64,000 nt of DNA from contig NZ_JACWFG010000018.1 of NCBI RefSeq assembly GCF_019749295.1, forward strand, positions 263,888 to 327,887. The letters are read 5' to 3'. Within the stretch, counting starts at the first letter, position 1, and every line of letters begins with the position of its first letter. The stretch comes from Neobacillus niacini. Its GTDB lineage: Bacteria; Bacillota; Bacilli; Bacillales; Cytobacillaceae. This document shows positions 24,533 to 32,390 of this stretch, piece by piece. The notes beneath the pieces were generated by a model. The model ran no database searches, had not been told where the DNA came from, and saw nothing but the letters and a program-made list of their open reading frames with translations. Made by a program: the position numbers and the translations under genes.

Positions 24533-25032
24533 AGAAAATAGAAGGATTTCTTCGGAAGTTGTCTTTTAATATCAGAAGGGATAAAGAATTAGAATTAAAT
24601 AGAAGAGGTTTTATCGCCTCTTCCTTATCGCTAATGGGCGTATTATTTGTAAGTTCAACTCCTTTAATGGCGTTATCAAAAAATCGTGAAGAAGAGGCAC
24701 ATAAATCAGAGAAGTTTATCGTTAGGGAAAAAGATATAGCTGTGGGGCAGAGTGTCTCTTTTTATTATCCTGAAGAAAATGATTCTGCTATATTGGTCAG
24801 AATTTCAGAAAAGGAATATCGGGCATACAACAGTAAATGCACGCATTTAATGTGCCCTGTTTATTGGGAAAAGGATACGGGGAAGCTAACCTGCCCATGT
24901 CATAATGGATTCTTTAATGTGGAAGATGGTTCAGTTCTTGCAGGACCGCCGCCAAGGGGGCTTCCGTCCATTAAATTAAAATTTAAAGGTAAGAAAATCT
25001 ACGCTGTTGGAATCACACAGGCTCAGCACTAG
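24529..25032 (+). CDS. Rieske 2Fe-2S protein with Tat-type signal
   Basis: A 167-residue Rieske protein. After a basic N-terminal region comes N-R-R-G-F-I-A-S-S, a twin-arginine motif, and a hydrophobic segment (about 28-48) that may stay as an anchor. The cluster motifs are C-T-H-L-M-C and C-P-C-H-N-G (about 104-126), each with Cys and His ligands. It resembles QcrA-type Rieske proteins, which face outward. Overlaps the ferredoxin gene by 4 bases. An outward Rieske subunit tied to a cytoplasmic molybdoenzyme is unusual. Whether it is exported depends on Tat, which the sequence suggests but cannot prove. Confidence 0.88.
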   Translation: MKKIEGFLRKLSFNIRRDKELELNRRGFIASSLSLMGVLFVSSTPLMALSKNREEEAHKSEKFIVREKDIAVGQSVSFYYPEENDSAILVRISEKEYRAYNSKCTHLMCPVYWEKDTGKLTCPCHNGFFNVEDGSVLAGPPPRGLPSIKLKFKGKKIYAVGITQAQH

Positions 25033-25043
25033 GAGGGTGTTTA

Positions 25044-25238
25044 ATGAAAATGGCATGGTGGATTTTTATGAGTCTGCTGACTGTGCAAATTATCCTTATT
25101 CAGTATATGGTAGAGGAATATTTAGCAGGTCATTACGAAAATCTTCTATATTATGTACTGGCCTTAGGCTTTATGTTTGTTTTAACGCTGATCACGTATT
25201 TATTCTTTAGAAGAGTGGACAAGGTAATGGATCATTAA
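25044..25238 (+). CDS. Small two-helix membrane protein
   Basis: A 64-residue protein with two transmembrane helices (about 4-22 and 34-55) and a short basic C-terminus, R-R-V-D-K-V. AGGAGGG precedes the ATG by about 8 bases, and it lies 11 bp after the Rieske gene and 15 bp before the hemoglobin gene. By position it is probably a small structural or assembly subunit of the respiratory complex. I recognise no family. Confidence 0.7.
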   Translation: MKMAWWIFMSLLTVQIILIQYMVEEYLAGHYENLLYYVLALGFMFVLTLITYLFFRRVDKVMDH

Positions 25239-25253
25239 AGGAGGTCGGAAGAA

Positions 25254-25589
25254 TTGCAAATGAATGATGAAAAAATAACTTCAGTCATAAAGGATTTCTT
25301 TCATAAAATTCATGCGGATGATTTGATGAGCAAATTTTTTAAAGATCATGACCAAGAAAGAATACAACATCACCCGCAAACATTTTTAGAGCACGGATTA
25401 GGTGAAGGGAAATATAGTAATGAACAGATAGCAGATGCCCATAAAGATATTCCAATCAACGATGAGCATTTTGAAGCAATGGTCGGAAATTTCATCGCTA
25501 CACTAGATGAGCATGGGTTTAGTGCAGATGACAAACAAAAAATTCATGGGATCCTGCAAGGATACAAAGGAAATATAATAGGAAAGTAA
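25254..25589 (+). CDS. Truncated hemoglobin, group I-like
   Basis: A 111-residue globin. The core D-A-H-K-D-I-P-I-N-D-E-H-F-E-A-M-V resembles the F-helix and following turn of truncated hemoglobins, with the proximal His in A-H-K, and F-F near residue 15 the distal region. Truncated globins bind O2 or NO, and many detoxify NO. The start is TTG at 25254, set by AAAGGAGG 8-9 bases upstream; an ATG two codons later is too far from that site. Last gene of the operon, ending at a terminator, so NO or oxygen handling may be part of the job of the complex. Confidence 0.8.
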   Translation: MQMNDEKITSVIKDFFHKIHADDLMSKFFKDHDQERIQHHPQTFLEHGLGEGKYSNEQIADAHKDIPINDEHFEAMVGNFIATLDEHGFSADDKQKIHGILQGYKGNIIGK

Positions 25590-25590
25590 A

Positions 25591-25623
25591 ATGGTGGTGT
25601 CCCGTATTGGGGCACCACCATTT
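25591..25623. terminator. Bidirectional terminator between convergent operons
   Basis: AATGGTGGTG-CCC pairs with GGG-CACCACCATT around a short loop, with A and T flanks on both sides. It serves the respiratory operon on the + strand and the Mrp-like gene on the - strand. Confidence 0.88.
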
Positions 25624-25625
25624 AC

Positions 25626-26363
25626 TTATGCGATTGAATCCTGAACCTTGTCTGCTAATTCGTTGTATTTATCAAAGAGCAAGGACCCTCTTTTATAGAT
25701 AGAAGGCTCATAATCATCTTCTTTTGGAGCTAAAATTGGCAGCTGGGCAATGAGGTTTGTCCCTAGTTTTGATGCTAGCTGCTCCGACCCGCCTTTACCG
25801 AACAGATAATACTTTTGTTCGAGCTCGGGAGGTTGAAAATATGCCATATTTTCGACAATACCTAAGATTGTATGATTATTATTTGCAGCCATTTTACCTG
25901 CTCTTTCTGCGACATGTGAGGCTGTTGGATGTGGAGTTGTGACCACAATCTGATTAGAGCTTGGAATCAGCCGATTGACATCCATCGCAACGTCACCCGT
26001 CCCAGGCGGCATATCAATGATGCAGTAATCCAGGGGGCCCCATATTACTTCATTGATAAATTGATTAATCACCTTTCCGAGCATAGGACCACGCCATACA
26101 ACAGGATCATTATTTTTAACAATAAAGCCCATGGACATGATTTTTACCCCGTGAGATTCTACCGGAATGATTTTGTTATTCATTGACTTTGGACCAAAAC
26201 TAATGTTCATCATGTTTGGAATACTGCTTCCATATATATCAAAATCAATTAATCCGACCGCTTTTCCCTGTCTGGCCAATGAAACAGCAAGGTTGGCTGA
26301 AACAGTTGATTTACCAACCCCGCCTTTACCTGAAATAACGGAAATTACTTTTCCAGATAGCAT
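25626..26363 (-). CDS. Mrp/MinD-like P-loop ATPase lacking the CxxC motif
   Basis: A 245-residue deviant Walker ATPase: I-S-G-K-G-G-V-G-K-S-T (about 8-18), switch I D-F-D-I-Y-G-S-S-I-P and switch II D-M-P-P-G-T-G-D. The last two are typical of Mrp/ApbC/Nbp35 iron-sulfur carriers. However, the region that normally reads E-N-M-x-x-F-x-C-P-x-C is V-E-N-M-A-Y-F-Q-P-P here, without the cluster-binding Cys pair, and the N-terminal MIP18-like domain is absent. It may not carry a cluster itself. AAAGAGG lies before the ATG at 26363. Likely in one operon with the gene 17 bp upstream. Confidence 0.85.
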   Translation of the reverse strand: MLSGKVISVISGKGGVGKSTVSANLAVSLARQGKAVGLIDFDIYGSSIPNMMNISFGPKSMNNKIIPVESHGVKIMSMGFIVKNNDPVVWRGPMLGKVINQFINEVIWGPLDYCIIDMPPGTGDVAMDVNRLIPSSNQIVVTTPHPTASHVAERAGKMAANNNHTILGIVENMAYFQPPELEQKYYLFGKGGSEQLASKLGTNLIAQLPILAPKEDDYEPSIYKRGSLLFDKYNELADKVQDSIA

Positions 26364-26380
26364 ATTAACACCTCTTTTGT

Positions 26381-26740
26381 TTATAGACAATTTTTCATGG
26401 AACTATGAAGATACTCAATCCATGGCTCCCAATTATTAATCATGTATGCAGGCTCGCCATTTGATAGATAACCTAAAAAACTCTTAGAATCATCTACTAT
26501 CACATCATTACCTTCGCGTAATCGAGAAATTAAGTCATGGATAATGATATATTCCTCTAACAATAATTCACTTGAATACTCAAGGTTAACTCGTTTATTG
26601 TCGATAAGGACATCGCCTAGTGCCTTGTCTGTGTTGTCTAGATAGATTTCATAATGGCAGTCAGTCCTTTTTTTCAGAAAAGGCAAGTCATATTTGGCAA
26701 GGTCAACTTCGCTATGAAAGGTTAATGTTGTAGTTAACAG
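26381..26740 (-). CDS. Hypothetical protein with probable CTG start
   Basis: A 119-residue mostly acidic protein with no signal or membrane segment; a mixed beta/alpha fold is likely (F-L-K-K-R-T-D-C-H-Y-E-I-Y-L-D then helical L-L-L-E-E-Y-I-I-I-H-D-L-I). A TTG at 26686 has no ribosome site. An AGGAGG at 26749-26754 is followed 8 bases later by an in-frame CTG at 26740, adding 18 plausible residues (L-T-T-T-L-T-F-H-S-E-V-D-L-A-K-Y-D-L). The ATG within this gap is in another frame, too near the site, and soon meets a stop. I do not recognise the family. It precedes the Mrp-like gene. Confidence 0.6.
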   Translation of the reverse strand: MLTTTLTFHSEVDLAKYDLPFLKKRTDCHYEIYLDNTDKALGDVLIDNKRVNLEYSSELLLEEYIIIHDLISRLREGNDVIVDDSKSFLGYLSNGEPAYMINNWEPWIEYLHSSMKNCL

Positions 26741-26820
26741 TTTGCATACCTCCTTATCCTTCTCTAACAGTATTTACCATAAGCCCTCATAAAAAACATC
26801 TTTTTCAAGGAAGTTATGAC

Positions 26821-26848
26821 ATGCATAAAATATGCATAATAATTGCAT
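26821..26848. repeat. Three TGCAT repeats at exact 11-bp spacing
   Basis: TGCAT occurs at 26822-26826, 26833-26837 and 26844-26848, one helical turn apart, and the first two sit in the dyad ATGCAT-N5-ATGCAT. Located between the divergent CTG-start gene and argC. Likely an operator for a protein binding one face of the DNA. Confidence 0.5.
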
Positions 26849-26865
26849 GTTCATACAAATAACAA

Positions 26866-26879
26866 TGAAAGCGTTTTCA
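26866..26879 (+). promoter_or_regulatory. cre site (CcpA operator) upstream of argC
   Basis: TGAAAGCGTTTTCA matches the Bacillus cre consensus TGWAARCGYTWWCW at every position. It ends 52 bp before the argC -35 box, so it could act on argC or on the divergent gene. CcpA binding is inferred. Confidence 0.65.
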
Positions 26880-26931
26880 AAAATTACGTTAAAAAAATTC
26901 AATAAAAACTGAAAATTGGGTATTTTTTTGG

Positions 26932-26970
26932 TTGAATAATTATTACTAAGTATGTATAATGATTCATTAT
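26932..26970 (+). promoter_or_regulatory. argCp: argC promoter with overlapping ARG-box-like dyad
   Basis: TTGAAT (26932-26937) and TATAAT (26955-26960) have 17-bp spacing. The near-perfect dyad ATAATGATTCATTAT (26956-26970) covers the -10 box, and TTGAATAATTATTA overlaps the -35; both resemble ArgR/AhrC half-sites. Arginine repression of the whole cluster is expected. Confidence 0.7.
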
Positions 26971-26995
26971 GTAAGATACTTAGGAGTTGGAAAAA

Positions 26996-28033
26996 ATGAG
27001 AGCTGCGATAATTGGTGGAACAGGATATGGAGCAATTGAGTTAATTCGGCTTATTAACAAGCATCCATATTTAGAGGTTGGTTCGGTTGTTTCCAACTCT
27101 CAAGCTGGTAATAACTTTAGCGAATCCTATCCGCACCTAACTAAAATTATTAATCAACCACTTGTAAGCTTTGATGTGGAAAGATTAGTAAAAGAGAATG
27201 ATATTGTTTTTCTAGCAACTCCATCAGGTGTCAGCAGTAAAATGGCACCGGAGCTTGTAGATAAGGGTATTAAAGTGATCGACCTTTCAGGAGATTTCCG
27301 GCTGAGGTCGCAAAATGAATATGAAACCTGGTATAAGCATTCAGCACCAGAAGAGGAATATTTAACTAAGGCAGTTTATGGTTTGAGTGAGATATATGAA
27401 AAAGAAATTAAAAGCGCCGCGTTCATTGCGAATCCAGGCTGCTATCCAACTGCTGCAAGTCTAGGTCTGCTGCCAATTTTGAAAGCAAATCTTGCGGACT
27501 CTAAAACTATTATAATTGATGCAAAATCAGGCGTTTCCGGTGCCGGCAGGGGTCTTTCATTGACATCGCATTATGCAGAAATCAATGAAAACCTAAAAGC
27601 CTATAAGCTTGGGGCGCATCAACATATACCAGAAATCGAACAGGTACTGAGTGATGAGACTGGTGATTCTGTCACCATCACATTTACAACACATCTAGTA
27701 CCGATGACGCGGGGAATTATGATTACCGCATATGTAAACTTAACGGAGAAACTATCAACGAATACAGTTAATGATTTATACAATAAATTTTATGAAAATC
27801 ATCCTTTTGTAAGGGTTCGTCCAGCAGGGGCATATCCTTCAACAAAAGAAGTAAGCGGCAGCAACTATTGCGATATAGGATTGCATGTTGACCCGCGAAC
27901 CAATCGGCTGACAATCATTTCAGTCATTGATAATTTAGTAAAAGGTGCTGCAGGGCAAGCAATACAGAATGCAAACATTATGAACGATTGGGATGTCAGG
28001 ACGGGGCTTGATAGCATACCAATGTATCCATAA
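26996..28033 (+). CDS. argC: N-acetyl-gamma-glutamyl-phosphate reductase
   Basis: A 345-residue NADPH-dependent enzyme that reduces N-acetylglutamyl phosphate to the semialdehyde, step three of arginine synthesis. The N-terminal Rossmann motif is I-I-G-G-T-G-Y-G-A-I-E, and the catalytic Cys lies in A-N-P-G-C-Y-P-T-A (about residue 149); H-Q-H-I-P-E-I-E-Q is also conserved. The ATG at 26996 follows GGAG at 9 bases, while a TTG three codons upstream abuts the site. First gene of the arg cluster. Confidence 0.96.
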   Translation: MRAAIIGGTGYGAIELIRLINKHPYLEVGSVVSNSQAGNNFSESYPHLTKIINQPLVSFDVERLVKENDIVFLATPSGVSSKMAPELVDKGIKVIDLSGDFRLRSQNEYETWYKHSAPEEEYLTKAVYGLSEIYEKEIKSAAFIANPGCYPTAASLGLLPILKANLADSKTIIIDAKSGVSGAGRGLSLTSHYAEINENLKAYKLGAHQHIPEIEQVLSDETGDSVTITFTTHLVPMTRGIMITAYVNLTEKLSTNTVNDLYNKFYENHPFVRVRPAGAYPSTKEVSGSNYCDIGLHVDPRTNRLTIISVIDNLVKGAAGQAIQNANIMNDWDVRTGLDSIPMYP

Positions 28034-28076
28034 TGAGATTTTACGAGTTACCAAGAATAAGGGGGAAATTAAATTG

Positions 28077-29303
28077 ATGCCAGCTATATCAAATAAAGAG
28101 ATTGTTGTATTAGAAGAAGGAAGTGTCACATTGCCGAAGGGGTTTACGGCAGGGGGCATGCATTGCGGGATAAAAAGGAAACGCCTTGATCTTGGTTATA
28201 TCGTATCAGAAGTTCCAGCAGCGGTTGCTGGCGTGTATACAACAAACATTTTTCAAGCAGCACCCCTTTTGGTTACTCAGGAGAGTATAGCGAAAGAGAA
28301 TAGAATTCAGGCTGTCATTGTCAATTCTGGAAATGCCAATGCTTGCACAGGGGAACAGGGATTGTTAGACGCATATGAAATGCAAAAGGGATTTGCAAAT
28401 GAGCTAGGCATAGATGAGCACCTAGTTGCAGTAACATCCACTGGAGTCATTGGAGAATTGCTGCCAATGGAAAAGGTAACAGCTGGAATTAAACAAGTAC
28501 TCAGTGCTGCTTATAAAAATGAACAAAACTTTAAACAAGCAATCTTAACAACGGATACTTGTATCAAACAGGTGGCAGTTCAAATAAAAGTTGATGGAAA
28601 AACGATTTCAATAGGCGGGGCAGCTAAGGGATCAGGAATGATTCATCCGAATATGGCAACCATGCTTGGCTTTATCACAACAGATGCTAATATTGCCCAT
28701 GAAGATTTGCATGGTGCCCTAAAAGATATAACAAATCAAACCTTTAATATGATTACAGTCGATGGAGATACCAGTACAAATGATATGGTTTTGGTCATGG
28801 CAAACGGGTTAGCAGGCAATGACCAGCTGACGAAAGACCATCCAGACTGGGATATATTTAAAGCAGGCTTAAAGCTAGTGAGTGAAGAGCTTGCGAAAAA
28901 GATTGCCAGAGACGGTGAAGGTGCTACTAAGCTTGTTGAAGTTCAGGTGAACGGAGCATATAGTCATGAGGCTGCAAGAGCGGTTGGAAAATCAATTATC
29001 TCTTCTAATCTTGTAAAAACTGCTATCTACGGGACAGATCCAAACTGGGGAAGAATTGTTACAGCGATTGGCTATTCAGGAATACCGGTTGAGCCTAATG
29101 CATTGAAAGTAGCCATTGGCCCGTACAAAGTATTTGAAAATGGCTTACCAAGCCCGATTGTAGAAGAAGAGGTAAAAGAGTACTTAGAACTGGAAACTGT
29201 AAAAATTATTGTTGAACTAAACCAAGGTAATGAGAGTGCAACGGCATGGGGCTGCGATTTAACCTATGATTATGTGAAAATCAACGCATCCTACCGCACA
29301 TAA
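28077..29303 (+). CDS. argJ: Bifunctional ornithine acetyltransferase / N-acetylglutamate synthase
   Basis: A 408-residue Ntn-fold protein that recycles acetyl groups from N-acetylornithine to glutamate and in bifunctional forms also uses acetyl-CoA, replacing ArgA and ArgE. The autocleavage site is the Thr in H-P-N-M-A-T-M-L-G-F, giving alpha and beta chains. The C-terminal D-P-N-W-G-R-I and D-L-T-Y-D-Y-V-K-I-N-A-S-Y-R-T are characteristic. GGGGGA lies 10 bases before the ATG. Second gene of the cluster; neither argA nor argE is present nearby, which fits a bifunctional ArgJ. Confidence 0.96.
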   Translation: MPAISNKEIVVLEEGSVTLPKGFTAGGMHCGIKRKRLDLGYIVSEVPAAVAGVYTTNIFQAAPLLVTQESIAKENRIQAVIVNSGNANACTGEQGLLDAYEMQKGFANELGIDEHLVAVTSTGVIGELLPMEKVTAGIKQVLSAAYKNEQNFKQAILTTDTCIKQVAVQIKVDGKTISIGGAAKGSGMIHPNMATMLGFITTDANIAHEDLHGALKDITNQTFNMITVDGDTSTNDMVLVMANGLAGNDQLTKDHPDWDIFKAGLKLVSEELAKKIARDGEGATKLVEVQVNGAYSHEAARAVGKSIISSNLVKTAIYGTDPNWGRIVTAIGYSGIPVEPNALKVAIGPYKVFENGLPSPIVEEEVKEYLELETVKIIVELNQGNESATAWGCDLTYDYVKINASYRT

Positions 29304-29317
29304 GTGGAGGGACAAAG

Positions 29318-30109
29318 ATGAATTATATAGTCATTAAGTGTGGCGGAAGTGTGTTAGAAAATCTGCCAAAGTCGTTCTATGAAGATGTCATAGCCCTTCA
29401 TCAAAAAGGAGAATGGACACCGATTATCGTCCATGGCGGCGGTCCGCTTATTAATAAGTTATTGAATAGCTTAAATGTAGAAACAACCTTTGTGAATGGC
29501 CTGAGAGTAACTAATCACGAGGTGTTAGATATCGTAGAAATGGTGTTAAGCGGAACGGTGAATAAACAAGTAGTACGAAACATCATTGAGGCAGGCGGCA
29601 GTTCGCTTGGTGTCAGTGGTGTTGATGGAAGTTTACTAAAAGCAAAACCTACAAGTAAAGAGCTTGGATTTGTAGGCGAGGTCGTTGAAGTGAATACCCA
29701 AGTCATTGAGAGCATCGTAGAACAGGGTCATATACCTGTCGTTTCACCAATCGGGATTGACTCAAAGGGGCAGCGATACAATATAAACGGAGATGTTGCC
29801 GCCAGTGCAGTCGCCAAGGCGTTAGGAGCAAATCTTTGTTTTATCAGTGATATTCCTGGAATTCTAGTTGAAGAAAATGGAGAAAAGTCCAAACTTGATA
29901 TGGCAACCAAAGCAAAAGTAGAAGAACTAATTGAAAATAAAACCATCTATGGCGGGATGATTCCAAAGGTCAAAGCAGCCATCGATGGGTTGGTTCATAA
30001 AATACCCATGGTTGGTATTATTGATGGATTTGAAAAAAATAGCTTGGTAGATTACGTGAACGGCAAAAATATAGGTACCAAAATTGTTTTAGAAGAGGAG
30101 ATTGCATAA
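29318..30109 (+). CDS. argB: Acetylglutamate kinase
   Basis: A 263-residue amino-acid kinase that phosphorylates N-acetylglutamate. The nucleotide-binding motifs I-K-C-G-G-S (residues 5-10) and H-G-G-G-P, and N-I-N-G-D-V-A-A-S-A-V-A in the middle, are intact. The short N-terminus lacks the extra helix of arginine-inhibited hexameric forms, so control is probably transcriptional. The GTGGAGGG site precedes the ATG. The stop shares one base with the argD start. Confidence 0.96.
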   Translation: MNYIVIKCGGSVLENLPKSFYEDVIALHQKGEWTPIIVHGGGPLINKLLNSLNVETTFVNGLRVTNHEVLDIVEMVLSGTVNKQVVRNIIEAGGSSLGVSGVDGSLLKAKPTSKELGFVGEVVEVNTQVIESIVEQGHIPVVSPIGIDSKGQRYNINGDVAASAVAKALGANLCFISDIPGILVEENGEKSKLDMATKAKVEELIENKTIYGGMIPKVKAAIDGLVHKIPMVGIIDGFEKNSLVDYVNGKNIGTKIVLEEEIA

Positions 30110-31308
30110 TGACCATTAAAACTTCCGTCTCCCCAATTTCGCCAGTAATGGCTACTTATAGCCGCTTTCCTGTTACGTTGGTTAAGGGGAAAGGAAGCTA
30201 TGTATGGGATGACCAAGGTAAAAAATATTTAGATTTCACTTCAGGGATTGCTACCTGTAACCTAGGGCATGTACCAGATGTCGTAAAAGCAAAGCTTGAA
30301 GAGCAGCTGCAAAATCTTTGGCACTGTTCAAACCTATATCATATTCCAAACCAGCAGGAGCTTGCTGCACTGCTTACAGCCAATAGCTGCGGTGACCAGG
30401 TTTTCTTTTGCAACAGCGGCGCGGAAGCCAATGAGGCAGCTATTAAGATGGCAAGAAGATACGCCCAGAAGGTTAAAGGAACAGATTCCTTCGGAGTGAT
30501 TACTTTTCAGCAATCCTTCCACGGCAGAACATTAGCAACATTATCTGCTACAGGGCAGGAAAAGATTCAACAGGGCTTTGCTCCATTAGTCAAAGGCTTT
30601 AGTTATCTTCCGTTTAATGATATAGAGGCACTTGAACAGTTAAAAACACTTCAGCCAGCAGCCATTTTACTCGAGCTCGTCCAGGGTGAAGGAGGAGTCA
30701 TTCCGGCAAATCCTGAATGGGTGAAGAAAATTGCGGAAATTTGTACTGAAAATGACATCCTATTAATGGTTGATGAAATTCAAACAGGAATCGGGCGGAC
30801 CGGCAGACTGTTTGCTTATGAACAATACGGTATAAAACCGGATGTTATTAGTGTAGCAAAAGGTCTTGGATCTGGGTTTCCAATTGGAGCGATTATTGCG
30901 AAAGAAAAGGCAGCAAAAGCATTCGAGCCTGGTACACATGGCAGTACGTTTGGCGGGAATCCATTAGCAACTGCTGCCGGAGTAGCAACGATATCCCATA
31001 TTATTGAAAGTAATTTATTGAAGCACGTAAATGAAATTTCACTGTATTTTGATGAACTGTTAGCTAAATTCAAAGAAAAGTACAGTTTTATAGAAGAAAT
31101 TAGAGGAAAAGGCCTTCTAAAAGGGATCGTTGTTGGTAATAAGGCTCCTCAAATCGTTCAAAAGGCAATTGAAAATCAACTATTGATTTTAACAGCGGGA
31201 CCAAATGTAGTGAGACTGCTTCCGCCATTAACAGTAACGAAAGAAGAAGTGAACGAATTTACAAAAGCATTGGAAACAACATTCCAAAGTATAGAGAAAG
31301 GCGAGTGA
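30109..31308 (+). CDS. argD: Acetylornithine aminotransferase
   Basis: A 399-residue PLP-dependent class III aminotransferase that converts N-acetylglutamate semialdehyde to N-acetylornithine. PLP contacts are visible: N-S-G-A-E-A-N-E-A-A-I-K, D-E-I-Q-T-G-I-G-R-T-G, and the Lys in S-V-A-K-G-L-G-S-G (about residue 250). Starts within the argB stop (TAATG). Its own stop overlaps the carA start by 4 bases, so the whole set is translationally coupled. Confidence 0.95.
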   Translation: MTIKTSVSPISPVMATYSRFPVTLVKGKGSYVWDDQGKKYLDFTSGIATCNLGHVPDVVKAKLEEQLQNLWHCSNLYHIPNQQELAALLTANSCGDQVFFCNSGAEANEAAIKMARRYAQKVKGTDSFGVITFQQSFHGRTLATLSATGQEKIQQGFAPLVKGFSYLPFNDIEALEQLKTLQPAAILLELVQGEGGVIPANPEWVKKIAEICTENDILLMVDEIQTGIGRTGRLFAYEQYGIKPDVISVAKGLGSGFPIGAIIAKEKAAKAFEPGTHGSTFGGNPLATAAGVATISHIIESNLLKHVNEISLYFDELLAKFKEKYSFIEEIRGKGLLKGIVVGNKAPQIVQKAIENQLLILTAGPNVVRLLPPLTVTKEEVNEFTKALETTFQSIEKGE

Positions 31309-32390
31309 GTGTTTTGGAACAGGGATATCTTACTTTGGAAACCGGGGAAGTTTTTGAAGGAATACTAATAGGTGCAAACAAGGACTCCATAGGAGAAGTT
31401 GTTTTTAATACAAGTATGACTGGATATCAGGAGATCATTACAGATCCTTCTTATGCAGGGCAGCTTATCACTTTCTGTTATCCGATTATCGGAAACTATG
31501 GAATCAATGCAATGGACGATGAATGTATTTCCCCTTCCTTAGCAGGAGTGGTGATTGGTGATTTATGCGAAACACCAAGCCATTATCAATCTATTAATAA
31601 GTTTTCTGAAAAACTAATGCAGGCAGGAGTTCCAGGCATTGCAGGTGTAGACACAAGATTACTCGTCAAAACGATTCGCAGCCGAGGGACAGTAAAAGGA
31701 TATTTGAGTAAGGCTAAACAAGAGAAATTTGATGAAAACAAAACCATACCATTTTGGGTAGAAAAAGTTTCGACTAAAAAAATGCAATATTTTAATAATG
31801 AAGGACCGCACGTCGTCCTTATCGATTTCGGATATAAGAAATCAATCCTAAATGCACTGCTCGATGAAAATTGTTGTGTTACAATCGTTCCTTTTAATAC
31901 CTCTTTTGAAAAAATCAAAGCCTTAAAGCCAGACGGGGTGTTATTAAGTAACGGACCTGGAGATCCAATGGCACTGAAACAGTGGTTTCCGGAAATCAAA
32001 AAGATTACACAGCATTATCCTACTCTAGGTATCTGCCTGGGGCATCAGTTAATAGCCCTTGCTTATGGGGCGAAGACGGAGAAACTTGCCTATGGACACC
32101 GCGGCGGCAATCATCCCGTTAAGGAACTAGCAACAGGTAAGGTGAAAATTACTGCGCAAAATCATGGGTATGTTGTAGTCGATGAAAGTATCGATGCACA
32201 GGTTTTCCAGATCACATATCGTAACGTTAATGATAAATCCATTGAAGGATTAAAGCACCGGCGCTTTCCGATTCAAACAGTTCAATTTCACCCGGAAGCA
32301 CACCCAGGACCAAGTGACACCCATTACATTCTAGAAGATTTTGTTTATCAGATAAATTCCGTGGGAGATAAACGTTATGCCATTAAATAA
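31305..32390 (+). CDS. carA: Carbamoyl-phosphate synthase small subunit, arginine type
   Basis: A 361-residue glutamine amidotransferase subunit that supplies ammonia to CarB. The C-terminal class I GATase domain has the nucleophile in L-G-I-C-L-G-H-Q and the His-Glu pair in Q-F-H-P-E-A-H-P-G-P. Start is GTG at 31305, overlapping the argD stop. Being inside the arg cluster, this is the arginine-regulated copy; Bacillus usually has a second, pyrimidine-regulated pair in the pyr operon. Confidence 0.95.
   Translation: MSVLEQGYLTLETGEVFEGILIGANKDSIGEVVFNTSMTGYQEIITDPSYAGQLITFCYPIIGNYGINAMDDECISPSLAGVVIGDLCETPSHYQSINKFSEKLMQAGVPGIAGVDTRLLVKTIRSRGTVKGYLSKAKQEKFDENKTIPFWVEKVSTKKMQYFNNEGPHVVLIDFGYKKSILNALLDENCCVTIVPFNTSFEKIKALKPDGVLLSNGPGDPMALKQWFPEIKKITQHYPTLGICLGHQLIALAYGAKTEKLAYGHRGGNHPVKELATGKVKITAQNHGYVVVDESIDAQVFQITYRNVNDKSIEGLKHRRFPIQTVQFHPEAHPGPSDTHYILEDFVYQINSVGDKRYAIK

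Noticed and set aside
25007..25210. 67-codon frame overlapping the Rieske and small membrane protein genes
   Set aside because: The alternative frame at 25044 has a proper AGGAGGG site and a clear two-helix protein.
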